From assembly GCA_964543275.1 (NCBI GenBank), contig CAZIWW010000031.1, positions 1 to 8,508 on the forward strand: a DNA stretch of 8,508 bases, read 5' to 3'. This document shows, in pieces, positions 1 through 6,160 of this stretch; position 1 is the stretch's first letter, and every line of letters starts with the position of its first letter. A program made the position numbers and the translations under genes. This DNA comes from CAZIWW01 sp964543275 (GTDB lineage Bacteria > Patescibacteriota > Minisyncoccia > Moranbacterales > UBA11712). The notes beneath the pieces are model-generated. The model ran no database searches, was not told the DNA's origin, and saw only the letters and a program-made list of their open reading frames with translations.

Positions 1-60
1 CTTGCAATATCTAATTTCTAACTTTGGATTTTCCAAAATGTTAGTATCCTATGCAGAATT

Positions 61-89
61 TTGACAATCTGCCTCTTTGTCCCTATTAT
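61..89 (+). promoter_or_regulatory. Sigma-70-type promoter for trpS
   Basis: A perfect -35 box TTGACA (61-66) is followed after exactly 17 bases by TATTAT (84-89), a 5/6 match to the -10 consensus. Transcription would begin near 96, leaving a leader of only about 23 bases before the trpS ATG at 120, with no Shine-Dalgarno in it. The same architecture (TTNACA, 17 bases, TATTAT) recurs in front of manC. Confidence 0.75.
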
Positions 90-119
90 AACTCTAGGCA
101 AAACTATTAACAAGCGGCT

Positions 120-1097
120 ATGAATCAAAGAATTTTCTCCGGCATTCAGCCATCGGGAACGCTTCATATAGGAAACTATTTGGGCGCTATTAAAAACTGG
201 GTGGCTTTGCAGGATAAATATGAATCCATTTTTTGCGTAGTTGACCTGCACGCTATTACTGTTCCCCAAAATCCGGAGGAACTGCGCCGAAAAATAATTG
301 AAGTGGCTAAAATTTATCTGGCCGCCGGGATCGATCCAGAAAAATCAATTATCTTCGTCCAGTCGCATATTCGCGAACACGCGGAGCTGGCCTGGATTCT
401 CAACACCATTACTAAAATACCGGAGCTGGAACGAATGACGCAATTCAAGGATAAGTCCAGGCAGCACAAGCAAAGTATCAATGTCGGGCTATTTGATTAT
501 CCTGTCCTTATGGCAGCCGATATTTTACTCTACGACGCTAATTTAGTTCCGGTCGGCGAAGACCAGCTTCAGCATATTGAAATAGCCCGGATTCTCGCTC
601 GCCGCTTCAACCAAACTTTCGGAAAAACATTTACCATCCCCGAACCGTTCGTTATGAAAGAGGGAATGAGAATTATGGGACTCGATAACCCATCCAAAAA
701 GATGAGCAAATCCGCCCAGAGCGAATACAATTACGTCGCGCTGACCGACAATCCAGATCTGATTCGCCTGAAAATCAAAAAAGCCGTCACCGACAGCGGA
801 AAAGAAATCAAATACTCTGCCGACAAACCCGCCATTAAGAATCTTATCAATATCTACTCGTTGCTGGACAACGTAAAGCCCAGGGAAGTAGAAAACATCT
901 ACAAAGGCAAGGGCTATGCTGAATTTAAAAAAGACTTGGCTGAAGTTGTGGCTGGCTTTCTTGAGCCTTTTCAGGAAAAGTTTAAAAATATAGATGACGA
1001 GGAGGTGAAAAAAATTCTGCGGGAGGGCGCTGAAAAAGCCAAACTTCTCGCGGAGAAGAAAATGGAGGAGGTAAAGAAGAGAGTAGGACTACTATGA
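120..1097 (+). CDS. trpS: Tryptophan--tRNA ligase (TrpRS)
   Basis: Cytoplasmic class I aminoacyl-tRNA synthetase that activates tryptophan with ATP and charges tRNA-Trp. The protein has 325 residues, a normal length for bacterial TrpRS. The N-terminus carries the family signature FSGIQPSGTLHIGNYLGA with the HIGH-type motif HIGN at residues 16-19. The second ATP-binding motif is an intact KMSKS at 194-198. The middle part (GLFDYPVLMAADILLYDA, then VPVGEDQLQHIE) is typical of the tryptophan-binding Rossmann core. The C-terminal third is a lysine- and glutamate-rich helical anticodon-binding region. The ATG at 120 is the only start that keeps the conserved N-terminus, and it lies just downstream of a strong promoter. 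The TGA stop is followed immediately by an in-frame TAG. The next gene begins 43 bases later with no terminator between, so the two are probably co-transcribed. Confidence 0.97.
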   Translation: MNQRIFSGIQPSGTLHIGNYLGAIKNWVALQDKYESIFCVVDLHAITVPQNPEELRRKIIEVAKIYLAAGIDPEKSIIFVQSHIREHAELAWILNTITKIPELERMTQFKDKSRQHKQSINVGLFDYPVLMAADILLYDANLVPVGEDQLQHIEIARILARRFNQTFGKTFTIPEPFVMKEGMRIMGLDNPSKKMSKSAQSEYNYVALTDNPDLIRLKIKKAVTDSGKEIKYSADKPAIKNLINIYSLLDNVKPREVENIYKGKGYAEFKKDLAEVVAGFLEPFQEKFKNIDDEEVKKILREGAEKAKLLAEKKMEEVKKRVGLL

Positions 1098-1127
1098 TAG
1101 ATAAGAGCAACTAAAATATTTTCACTT

Positions 1128-1134
1128 AAGGAGG
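1128..1134 (+). promoter_or_regulatory. Strong Shine-Dalgarno fixing a GTG start
   Basis: AAGGAGG lies 6 bases before the GTG at 1141. It is the only textbook ribosome binding site in the window; the other plus-strand genes have weak or no SD. It decides the GTG start of the phosphatidyltransferase and may compensate for the weaker start codon. Confidence 0.85.
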
Positions 1135-1140
1135 GAGTCC

Positions 1141-1764
1141 GTGAACCTTGCCAATTTTAACAATAGGGCAAAGAATAACTTTACAATCGCTAACTTCATC
1201 ACTGTTTCCGGTCTGGTAGTGGACCTCTGGAACAATTATCTTATCTTCAACGGACTAAAAGGCTGGACGCCGATCTTTCTAATAACGATTGTAATAGCCA
1301 GCGATTTTTTTGACGGGCTTTTTGCCCGACGAAGAAACGCCAAAACATGGGTAGGCTCTAATCTTGATAAACTGCGGGATAAGGTTTTCTCCTTATCTAA
1401 GTTCTACTTTAAGTTTCTGTGCTACTGGTCATTGCTGGCCTGCCAACTCTACTGGGCTTCATTTATTTTAGTCCTTCTGACGGTTCTGACAACAATTGAA
1501 CTTATATTATTTACCGTTGGCTCCATCGGGATGGTAAAAGATCTCCCCATAGAAGCCAACAAGTGGGGAAAAAGAAAAATGTTCTTTGAGTGCTTAGCCA
1601 TCGGTTTTTGGTCAATCGGCTTTTTCATCTCTCCGTCTATGTTCTCTAACGGCGACTTGCCAAACCTAATTCCGGTCATTGCCTGTCTTCTCATCAGCAT
1701 CTACCACGCATTAAAAAGCCTGGAAGGTTATCGGGATGCGTATAAAGCTGCGAAGAAAATATAA
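1141..1764 (+). CDS. CDP-alcohol phosphatidyltransferase family membrane protein
   Basis: Integral membrane enzyme that moves a phosphatidyl group from a CDP-alcohol, such as CDP-diacylglycerol, to an alcohol acceptor in phospholipid synthesis. The complete family signature D-x2-D-G-x2-A-R-x8-G-x3-D-x3-D is present: D55, D58, G59, A62, R63, G72, D76 and D80. These aspartates coordinate the catalytic divalent metal ions. Hydrophobic stretches near residues 16-36, 43-58, 86-104, 105-131, 148-168 and 175-192 give about six membrane helices, as expected. At 207 residues it is close to phosphatidylglycerophosphate synthase (PgsA) in length. The acceptor (glycerol-3-phosphate, serine, inositol phosphate or another) cannot be read from sequence, so no symbol is given. 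It starts with GTG behind a strong SD, lies in the trpS transcript, and is followed by a hairpin terminator. Confidence 0.9.
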   Translation: MNLANFNNRAKNNFTIANFITVSGLVVDLWNNYLIFNGLKGWTPIFLITIVIASDFFDGLFARRRNAKTWVGSNLDKLRDKVFSLSKFYFKFLCYWSLLACQLYWASFILVLLTVLTTIELILFTVGSIGMVKDLPIEANKWGKRKMFFECLAIGFWSIGFFISPSMFSNGDLPNLIPVIACLLISIYHALKSLEGYRDAYKAAKKI

Positions 1765-1788
1765 AGTACAATTTCTACTTTCATCAAC

Positions 1789-1817
1789 AAAGCCCGCTGG
1801 CAAAACCGACGGGCTTT
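1789..1817. terminator. Hairpin terminator between convergent genes
   Basis: AAAGCCCG (1789-1796) pairs perfectly with CGGGCTTT (1810-1817). An inner helix TGG/CCG (1798-1800 with 1806-1808, one G-U) closes a CAAAA loop, with one C-A mismatch between the helices. It begins 24 bases after the phosphatidyltransferase stop. The arms end in TTT on both strands, so it may stop transcription from both sides, including the mutase gene arriving on the minus strand. The U-tract is short, so efficiency is uncertain. Confidence 0.65.
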
Positions 1818-1844
1818 AAAAATTATAGCAACTCAAACCGCTAC

Positions 1845-1896
1845 GATAAATCCTTTATGATAAATCCTTTACCGCAGGTAGATACACATCTCTGCG
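1845..1896. repeat. 14-bp tandem duplication plus imperfect hairpin
   Basis: GATAAATCCTTTA occurs twice (1845-1857 and 1859-1871), a tandem repeat with a 14-base period. Directly after it, CGCAG (1873-1877) pairs with CTGCG (1892-1896) and AGAT (1880-1883) with ATCT (1888-1891), enclosing ACAC with a 2-base bulge. The block sits just beyond the 3' end of the minus-strand mutase gene. No coding sequence was recognised in 1765-1939. Confidence 0.55.
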
Positions 1897-1939
1897 ATCG
1901 TAGACTTGCGTACCCATCTGCCATAAATCCCCTTTTCTT

Positions 1940-3289
1940 TTATTGCTCTCTAATTAATTTCAAAATTTCATTCCTCTTCTCCTCCATCATTTCTTGGCTA
2001 TTCGCCTCCAAATTTAACCTCAACAGCGGCTCGGTATTTGACGGCCTGACATTAAACCACCAATCGGGATATTCGATTTTAATTCCGTCCAGCTCGCTGG
2101 TTTTTCCGTCCGCGTATTTTTCTTTGAGTTTTTTGACAACTCCGTCTTTGTCATCAACCTCGCTGTTTATTTCTCCCGAGTGAAAATATCTCTTAACCCC
2201 GGCAGCCAGCTCTGACATTTTTTTATCTTTTTCCGCCATCAAATTTAAAATCAAAACAGCCGCTAGGGTGCTGGCTTCGGCTTTGTAATTTTCCTCAAAA
2301 AAGTAATGGCCGGAAAGCTCGCCGGCAAAAGCGGCGCCTTCGCCGCGCATCAACTTCTTTATTTTAGCGTGCCCGACCGGACACTCCAGAGCCGTCCCGC
2401 CGTTTTCTTCGATTATCTCCTTTACCGCCCGCGACGATCGAAGGTCGTAAAAAATTTTGGCGCCGGGATGCTTTTCCAAAACTATTTTAGCCAGCACCGC
2501 CGTAATCAAATCCATTGGAATAATATCCCCTTTCTCATCAACAAACCCAATTCTGTCAGCATCCCCGTCGTAAGCTATTCCGAGATCCGCTTTTTCCTCC
2601 ACAACCTTCCCGCAAAGTTCGCCAAGCGTTTCCGTTTTAAGCGGATTGGCTTCATGATTGGGAAACTTTCCATCAAGATTGTCGTATAAAGTTATCAGTT
2701 CTATATTTCCCGAAAGCCTCTTGTAAATTTCCAGCTCCAAAATCCCCATCGCGTTAGCTAAATCAATAACAACTTTAAATTTCTTCTCGCCCAGATCGGC
2801 AAAAGAAGAAAAATAATCGCAGTACTCACTCTTAATATTCTCCTCCGAGATAACTTCGCCTTTTCTTTTTGTCTCATTAAAATTTCCCTTCACCGCCAAA
2901 TCGCGAATTTCCAAAAGCCCGCTGTTTTCTCCCACCGGAACAGCCTCACTGCGGCAAATTTTCATCCCGTTATACTCCGCCGGATTATGCGAGGCCGTGA
3001 GAACTATACCGCCGTCAACCCCCAGCCTGCCCGAAGCGAAATAAACCATCGGAGTCGAGGCTAGGCCTAGATCATAAACATCCGTTCCCTGATCGGTTAC
3101 GCCTTCTGCCAAACTTTTAAAAAGCGCCGGACTCGACTCGCGGATATCCCTGCCAACAACTATTTTTTTAGCTTTTAAAAACATAGCCACCGCCCGACCG
3201 ATATTATAAACCGTTTCTTCGTTAATCTCACCGGGATAGATTCCCCGAATGTCGTAGGCTTTGAAAATTTTTGGGTTGATTTCCGCCAT
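1940..3289 (-). CDS. manB: Phosphomannomutase/phosphoglucomutase
   Basis: Cytoplasmic alpha-D-phosphohexomutase interconverting hexose-6-phosphate and hexose-1-phosphate through a phosphoserine. All four active-site loops are present in the 449-residue protein: TASHNP at 98-103 with phosphoserine S100, Mg-binding DGDADR at 241-246, sugar-binding GELSGH at 323-328, and phosphate-binding RPSNTEPLLR at 415-424. The length is typical of bacterial PMM/PGM enzymes. The frame is open upstream to 3499, but family homology begins at INPKIFKAYDIRGIYPG. I therefore start at the ATG at 3289, which lies just downstream of an extended -10 promoter. No SD is visible. Specificity for mannose over glucose cannot be read from the sequence; divergent transcription with a GDP-mannose pyrophosphorylase favours mannose. 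GlmM is less likely, given the PMM/PGM-type GELSGH loop. Confidence 0.93.
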   Translation of the reverse strand: MAEINPKIFKAYDIRGIYPGEINEETVYNIGRAVAMFLKAKKIVVGRDIRESSPALFKSLAEGVTDQGTDVYDLGLASTPMVYFASGRLGVDGGIVLTASHNPAEYNGMKICRSEAVPVGENSGLLEIRDLAVKGNFNETKRKGEVISEENIKSEYCDYFSSFADLGEKKFKVVIDLANAMGILELEIYKRLSGNIELITLYDNLDGKFPNHEANPLKTETLGELCGKVVEEKADLGIAYDGDADRIGFVDEKGDIIPMDLITAVLAKIVLEKHPGAKIFYDLRSSRAVKEIIEENGGTALECPVGHAKIKKLMRGEGAAFAGELSGHYFFEENYKAEASTLAAVLILNLMAEKDKKMSELAAGVKRYFHSGEINSEVDDKDGVVKKLKEKYADGKTSELDGIKIEYPDWWFNVRPSNTEPLLRLNLEANSQEMMEEKRNEILKLIREQ

Positions 3290-3310
3290 ATTTATTAAAC
3301 TTAAAAATAT

Positions 3311-3339
3311 TTTACAAAAGGACACCTCTTGGCTATTAT
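3311..3339 (+). promoter_or_regulatory. Sigma-70-type promoter for manC
   Basis: TTTACA (3311-3316), 17 bases, then TATTAT (3334-3339), each 5/6 to consensus. Its -10 shares bases with the -10 of the divergent manB promoter (3338-3343), so both promoters cannot be occupied at once. The predicted start near 3346 gives manC a leader of about 83 bases that contains the hairpin at 3378-3397. Confidence 0.6.
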
Positions 3340-3346
3340 TATAACA
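3338..3346 (-). promoter_or_regulatory. Extended -10 promoter for manB
   Basis: On the minus strand the sequence reads TGTTATAAT: a perfect TATAAT (plus coordinates 3338-3343) preceded by the extended -10 element TGN. No good -35 lies at 16-18 bases, which fits extended -10 promoters. The predicted start near 3331 leaves a leader of about 42 bases before the ATG at 3289. Confidence 0.6.
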
Positions 3347-3366
3347 GAGTTTAATGAATTCGAGAA

Positions 3367-3420
3367 ATTCGTATATTTGCCTGCCTCCCGGCAGGCAGGT
3401 GCTTAATTCATAATTCGTAG
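3367..3420 (+). repeat. Hairpin flanked by ATTCGTA words, in the manC leader
   Basis: TGCCTGCC (3378-3385) and GGCAGGCA (3390-3397) form a perfect 8-bp hairpin with a TCCC loop. It is bracketed by ATTCGTA at 3367-3373 and ATTCGTAG at 3413-3420, the latter ending 8 bases before the manC ATG. The same ingredients, a GCCTGC/GCAGGC palindrome followed by ATTCGYA next to a start codon, occur before rpsF. The block is probably a member of a dispersed intergenic repeat family, and it lies within the predicted manC mRNA leader. Confidence 0.6.
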
Positions 3421-3428
3421 AGAAATAC

Positions 3429-4502
3429 ATGAAATGCGTCATTATAGCCGGCGGGAAAGGCACCCGCCTGTGGCCGGTTAGCCGCCGCAGTAAACCCAAA
3501 CAATTTCAATGCCTCATTTCCGATAAGACTATGCTTCAGGAAACCTATCTCCGGATGAGAAAAATTTTCAATCCCGAAGATATTTACATTTCCACTAATA
3601 AAGAATATGCTGATGAAGTTAAAAAAGAAATTCTTGAATTCCCGGAGAAGAATATAATCGCCGAACCAGTCGGGCGCGGAACAGCCCCGGGCATAGCTCT
3701 GGCCGCCGCCGTCATAGGAAGCATCGACGAAGACGAAATAATGGGAGTGTTCCCAGCCGATCACTTTATAGAAAAATCAGATGCACTCCTAACAGCTATT
3801 CAGAAATCAGCGGACTTTCTAGAAAATAATGGAGATTACTTAATAACTTTCGGAATTACACCCACAGCTCCGGAGACTGGTTATGGCTATATAGAAAAAG
3901 GAGAGTTAATGGAAGAAATTGATGGCGTGGAATTCGTAAAGGTTAAAAGGTTTGTTGAAAAACCCGACTTCTCAACCGCCAAAAATTATCTGGAAAGCGG
4001 GAATTTTTTCTGGAACAGTGGAATGTTTATTTGGAAAACAAGCACCATCATAGAAAAGTTTGAAAAATATGCCCCGGATACTTATACAAGGCTGATGAAA
4101 ATCAAAGATGCCGCCGGAACTGAAAATTTTGAAAAAGTCCTAAACGCAGAGTTCACGGAAATGGACAAAGATAGTATTGATTACGCCATCATGGAAAACG
4201 AGCCCAATCAGATTGTTATCCCGCTGGAAATAAACTGGAGCGATGTCGGCTCCTGGACGGCTCTCAAAGACGCTCTCATTTCCAATAAAAAGGAGCATCT
4301 AGTCAAAGGCGAGCATATCGACTTTGATTGCCAAAATCTTCTGGTCTATGGTTCCGACAAATTAATTACCACTATTGGAGTAAAAGATCTTATTATCGTT
4401 GATTCCAACGACGCTGTTCTCATCTGCGATCGCAACAAAGCCCAATTAGTTTCGGATGTGGTTAAAAAGTTGGAGGAAAAAGGAAAAATAAAGAATTTAT
4501 AA
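3429..4502 (+). CDS. manC: Mannose-1-phosphate guanylyltransferase
   Basis: Cytoplasmic nucleotidyltransferase joining mannose-1-phosphate and GTP to give GDP-mannose, the donor for mannose-containing glycans and precursor of GDP-fucose and related sugars. The N-terminal nucleotide-binding loop GGKGTRLWPVSR is at residues 8-19, followed by KPKQF at 22-26. PADH is at 109-112, FVEKPD at 175-180, NSGMFIW at 196-202 and NWSDVGSW at 269-276. The tail has the usual beta-helix (VKDLIIVDSNDAVLICDRNK). At 357 residues it is the single-domain form without the C-terminal phosphomannose isomerase half of bifunctional ManC/AlgA, so mannose-6-phosphate must come from elsewhere. Divergent partner manB would supply the substrate. 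The ATG at 3429 gives the exact conserved N-terminus; only a weak GAGA-like SD precedes it. Confidence 0.94.
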   Translation: MKCVIIAGGKGTRLWPVSRRSKPKQFQCLISDKTMLQETYLRMRKIFNPEDIYISTNKEYADEVKKEILEFPEKNIIAEPVGRGTAPGIALAAAVIGSIDEDEIMGVFPADHFIEKSDALLTAIQKSADFLENNGDYLITFGITPTAPETGYGYIEKGELMEEIDGVEFVKVKRFVEKPDFSTAKNYLESGNFFWNSGMFIWKTSTIIEKFEKYAPDTYTRLMKIKDAAGTENFEKVLNAEFTEMDKDSIDYAIMENEPNQIVIPLEINWSDVGSWTALKDALISNKKEHLVKGEHIDFDCQNLLVYGSDKLITTIGVKDLIIVDSNDAVLICDRNKAQLVSDVVKKLEEKGKIKNL

Positions 4503-4566
4503 TCTTGTAAATTTAGAAGTTGAAGTTAATTCCAGGAGCAGGTTGATTACAAATTAGCTTACTTTT

Positions 4567-5613
4567 ATGTCGTTAAGAATCGGAATAGTCGGGCTTCCCA
4601 ATGTTGGGAAGTCAACTTTATTTAAAGCGCTGACTAAAAATCCTGTTGACACCAGCAACTACCCGTTCTGCACCATTGAACCGAACATAGGCATTGTACA
4701 AGTTCCCGACGAGCGCTTGGGAAAACTGGCCGCGGTATTCAAATCGGAAAAAATCGTTCCGGCGGTGGTTGAATTTGTCGACATCGCCGGACTGGTTAAA
4801 GGCGCCGCCGAAGGCGAGGGACTGGGCAATAAATTTTTGTCTTACATCCGCGAAGTGGACGCCGTTTGTGAAGTAGTGAGAGCTTTTGAAAACAAAAGTA
4901 TTACTCATGTGCACAGCGAGATCAATCCCCAAAACGACATCGAAGTTATAAACACGGAGCTGGTTCTGGCTGATCTGGAGACCGTGAATAAAAAAATAGA
5001 AAAGCTAGAAAAAGAGACTCGCGGAATGGATGAGGAAGTCAAAGAAAAGCTAACGGCAGTAAACAAAATTAAAGGCTCCTTGGAAAAAGGAAAATCAGCT
5101 AGAGATCTGAATTTAAGCCAGAAAGAAACAGAGCTTATAAAAGATCTTAATCTTCTAACTCTTAAGCCAATCATCTACGTTTTAAATGCCAAAAGCGTAG
5201 AGGCGGTTCATGAATCGCCTCTACCTGCAAAATATCCACTCGTGGAACTCGATATTAAGCTCGAGGAAGAACTCTCCGAAATGTCCGAAGAGGAAGCAAA
5301 AAAGCTGGAGATAAAATCAAACCTGGACCAGCTTATTTTGAAATCGTATGAAATTTTAAATCTGATTACTTTTTTGACTACCGGCGAAAAAGAAACCAGG
5401 GCTTGGACTATTAAAAAAGGCTTAACCGCCCCGGAGGCCGGTCGAGCCATTCATTCCGACTTCGAAGAAAAATTTATCCGAGCCGAAGTCATCAACTGGA
5501 AAAAATTGCTGGAAGCCGATTCCTGGTCCCGCGCCCGCGAACTGGGCTGGATCAGAACAGAAGGCAAAGATTATATCGTCCGGGACGGAGATGTAATCGA
5601 GTTTAAAATTTAG
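4567..5613 (+). CDS. ychF: Ribosome-associated ATPase YchF (OLA1 family)
   Basis: Obg-family P-loop NTPase that binds ribosomes and, in other species, prefers ATP over GTP. The P-loop GLPNVGKS is at residues 9-16, the G3 motif DIAG at 72-75, and the GAAEGEGLGNKFL segment follows. A charged coiled-coil insertion spans about 135-195, and the C-terminal TGS domain runs from about 265 to the end (TRAWTIKKGLTAPEAGRAIH, then EGKDYIVRDGDVIEF). The length of 348 is slightly below E. coli YchF (363). Oddity: the specificity motif after LKPIIYVLN, normally NxxE (NVNE in E. coli), reads N207-A-K-S210, so the glutamate is missing. The next ten codons (211-220) are a near-perfect DNA palindrome. Compared with E. 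coli from memory, the segment from N207 to YEIL is about 12 residues shorter. It overlaps the convergent minus-strand gene by 4 bases. Confidence 0.95.
   Translation: MSLRIGIVGLPNVGKSTLFKALTKNPVDTSNYPFCTIEPNIGIVQVPDERLGKLAAVFKSEKIVPAVVEFVDIAGLVKGAAEGEGLGNKFLSYIREVDAVCEVVRAFENKSITHVHSEINPQNDIEVINTELVLADLETVNKKIEKLEKETRGMDEEVKEKLTAVNKIKGSLEKGKSARDLNLSQKETELIKDLNLLTLKPIIYVLNAKSVEAVHESPLPAKYPLVELDIKLEEELSEMSEEEAKKLEIKSNLDQLILKSYEILNLITFLTTGEKETRAWTIKKGLTAPEAGRAIHSDFEEKFIRAEVINWKKLLEADSWSRARELGWIRTEGKDYIVRDGDVIEFKI
5197..5224. repeat. 28-bp palindrome inside the ychF reading frame
   Basis: GTAGAGGCG (5197-5205) is the exact inverse complement of CGCCTCTAC (5216-5224). The 10-base centre GTTCATGAAT is itself palindromic apart from one G-T pair, giving 13 Watson-Crick pairs and one wobble. 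It starts exactly on a codon boundary and encodes V211 to L219 plus the first base of P220, immediately after the altered NxxE motif of YchF. In form it resembles dispersed palindromic repeats, and Rickettsia palindromic elements are a known precedent for such units lying in frame inside protein genes. Confidence 0.75.
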
Positions 5614-5882
5614 GCCGATTTCTTGAATCCCGCTTCTGCCCCAGCATCTTTATCCAGTTCTTTACTAACGTTATAAACTTCCCGCCTTATACCATGAAGT
5701 TTCTCCGCTTCTTTCCTTTTAAACCCAATAGCAAGATCATTATCAGAAATAAGTTCCTTTAACAGCTTAGCATTCGTGTTCAACATTTTCCTTATTTTGC
5801 TCGCAACTTCTTTTTCCAACATCCCTAGTTCCTCCTGTCCTTCTAAGCTTATTTCCTCTGGTTTTATTTTCTCTAAACCCAT
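5610..5882 (-). CDS. Hypothetical small charged helical protein
   Basis: Not recognised. A 90-residue, lysine- and glutamate-rich protein (MGLEKIKPEEISLEGQEEL...) with no hydrophobic stretch, signal peptide or cysteine. The heptad-like run LEKEVASKIRKMLNTNAKLL suggests an alpha-helical, possibly coiled-coil, soluble protein. I chose the ATG at 5882. An alternative TTG at 5903 would add seven residues (97 aa) and overlap the upstream stop as TTGA, a coupling arrangement. AAAGG lies only two bases before the ATG, so neither start has a good SD. Its stop overlaps the ychF stop by 4 bases on the opposite strand. It follows the 53-residue ORF at 5900-6061 and is probably co-transcribed with it. 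Confidence 0.6.
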   Translation of the reverse strand: MGLEKIKPEEISLEGQEELGMLEKEVASKIRKMLNTNAKLLKELISDNDLAIGFKRKEAEKLHGIRREVYNVSKELDKDAGAEAGFKKSA

Positions 5883-5899
5883 TGCCTTTATTTTAATAA

Positions 5900-6061
5900 T
5901 CAATAATCAAGCTTGTTTTTCTTTCGAGCTTTATAAATTTCTTCAGCTATTTTTTTCTGCCTTTCTTCTATATCCTCCAACTTTTTAAGAGCCCTCTCGT
6001 AAGCTCTCTTCATTTTCGCCAAATCTTTCTTCACTTTTTTATCCTTGAGCGTATTGAGCAT
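5900..6061 (-). CDS. Hypothetical 53-residue coiled-coil miniprotein
   Basis: A short ORF below usual length cut-offs: ATG at 6061 to TGA at 5900-5902. The product (MLNTLKDKKVKKDLAKMKRA, then YERALKKLEDIEERQKKIAE, EIYKARKKNKLDY) is almost entirely K/E/R/L/A and strongly basic, and looks like a single amphipathic helix. No family was recognised. Support is its position upstream of, and in line with, the next small ORF (17 bases to that ATG, or a 4-base TTGA overlap with its TTG), plus a candidate promoter about 30 bases upstream. Low-complexity lysine-rich ORFs can occur by chance in AT-rich DNA, so this is tentative. Confidence 0.5.
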   Translation of the reverse strand: MLNTLKDKKVKKDLAKMKRAYERALKKLEDIEERQKKIAEEIYKARKKNKLDY

Positions 6062-6098
6062 ATAGAAAACAAGTTATTTTTAAATCATTGCTTCTTAT

Positions 6099-6128
6099 AT
6101 CCTAGCATACATTCTAAAAACTTGCCAA
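6099..6128 (-). promoter_or_regulatory. Candidate promoter for the two small minus-strand ORFs
   Basis: Read on the minus strand: TTGGCA (plus 6123-6128), 18 bases, then TAGGAT (6099-6104) preceded by TGC, an extended -10 arrangement. The predicted start near 6092 gives a leader of about 30 bases before the ATG at 6061. The -10 matches only 4/6. Confidence 0.4.
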
Positions 6129-6150
6129 GAAACACAATATCTGTTAAGCT
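6122..6150 (+). promoter_or_regulatory. Weak candidate promoter toward rpsF
   Basis: TTGCCA (6122-6127), 17 bases, TAAGCT (6145-6150) preceded by TGT as an extended -10. The -10 is only 3/6. If used, transcription would begin near 6157, just before the RNase P-like block at 6161, and continue into rpsF. Its -35 overlaps that of the minus-strand candidate promoter. Confidence 0.25.
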
Positions 6151-6160
6151 CTAAATGCAA

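Noticed and set aside
1449..1700. Minus-strand ORF inside the phosphatidyltransferase gene
   Set aside because: Shadow of a well-supported plus-strand membrane protein with a complete catalytic motif.
3290..3499. N-terminal extension of the phosphomannomutase frame up to 3499
   Set aside because: The 70 extra residues lack family similarity, overlap the manC start and both promoters, and homology begins just after the ATG at 3289.
5190..5230. tRNA T-arm-like sequence (GGTTCATGAATC)
   Set aside because: It is the centre of the ychF palindrome; no acceptor stem or anticodon arm can be formed around it.
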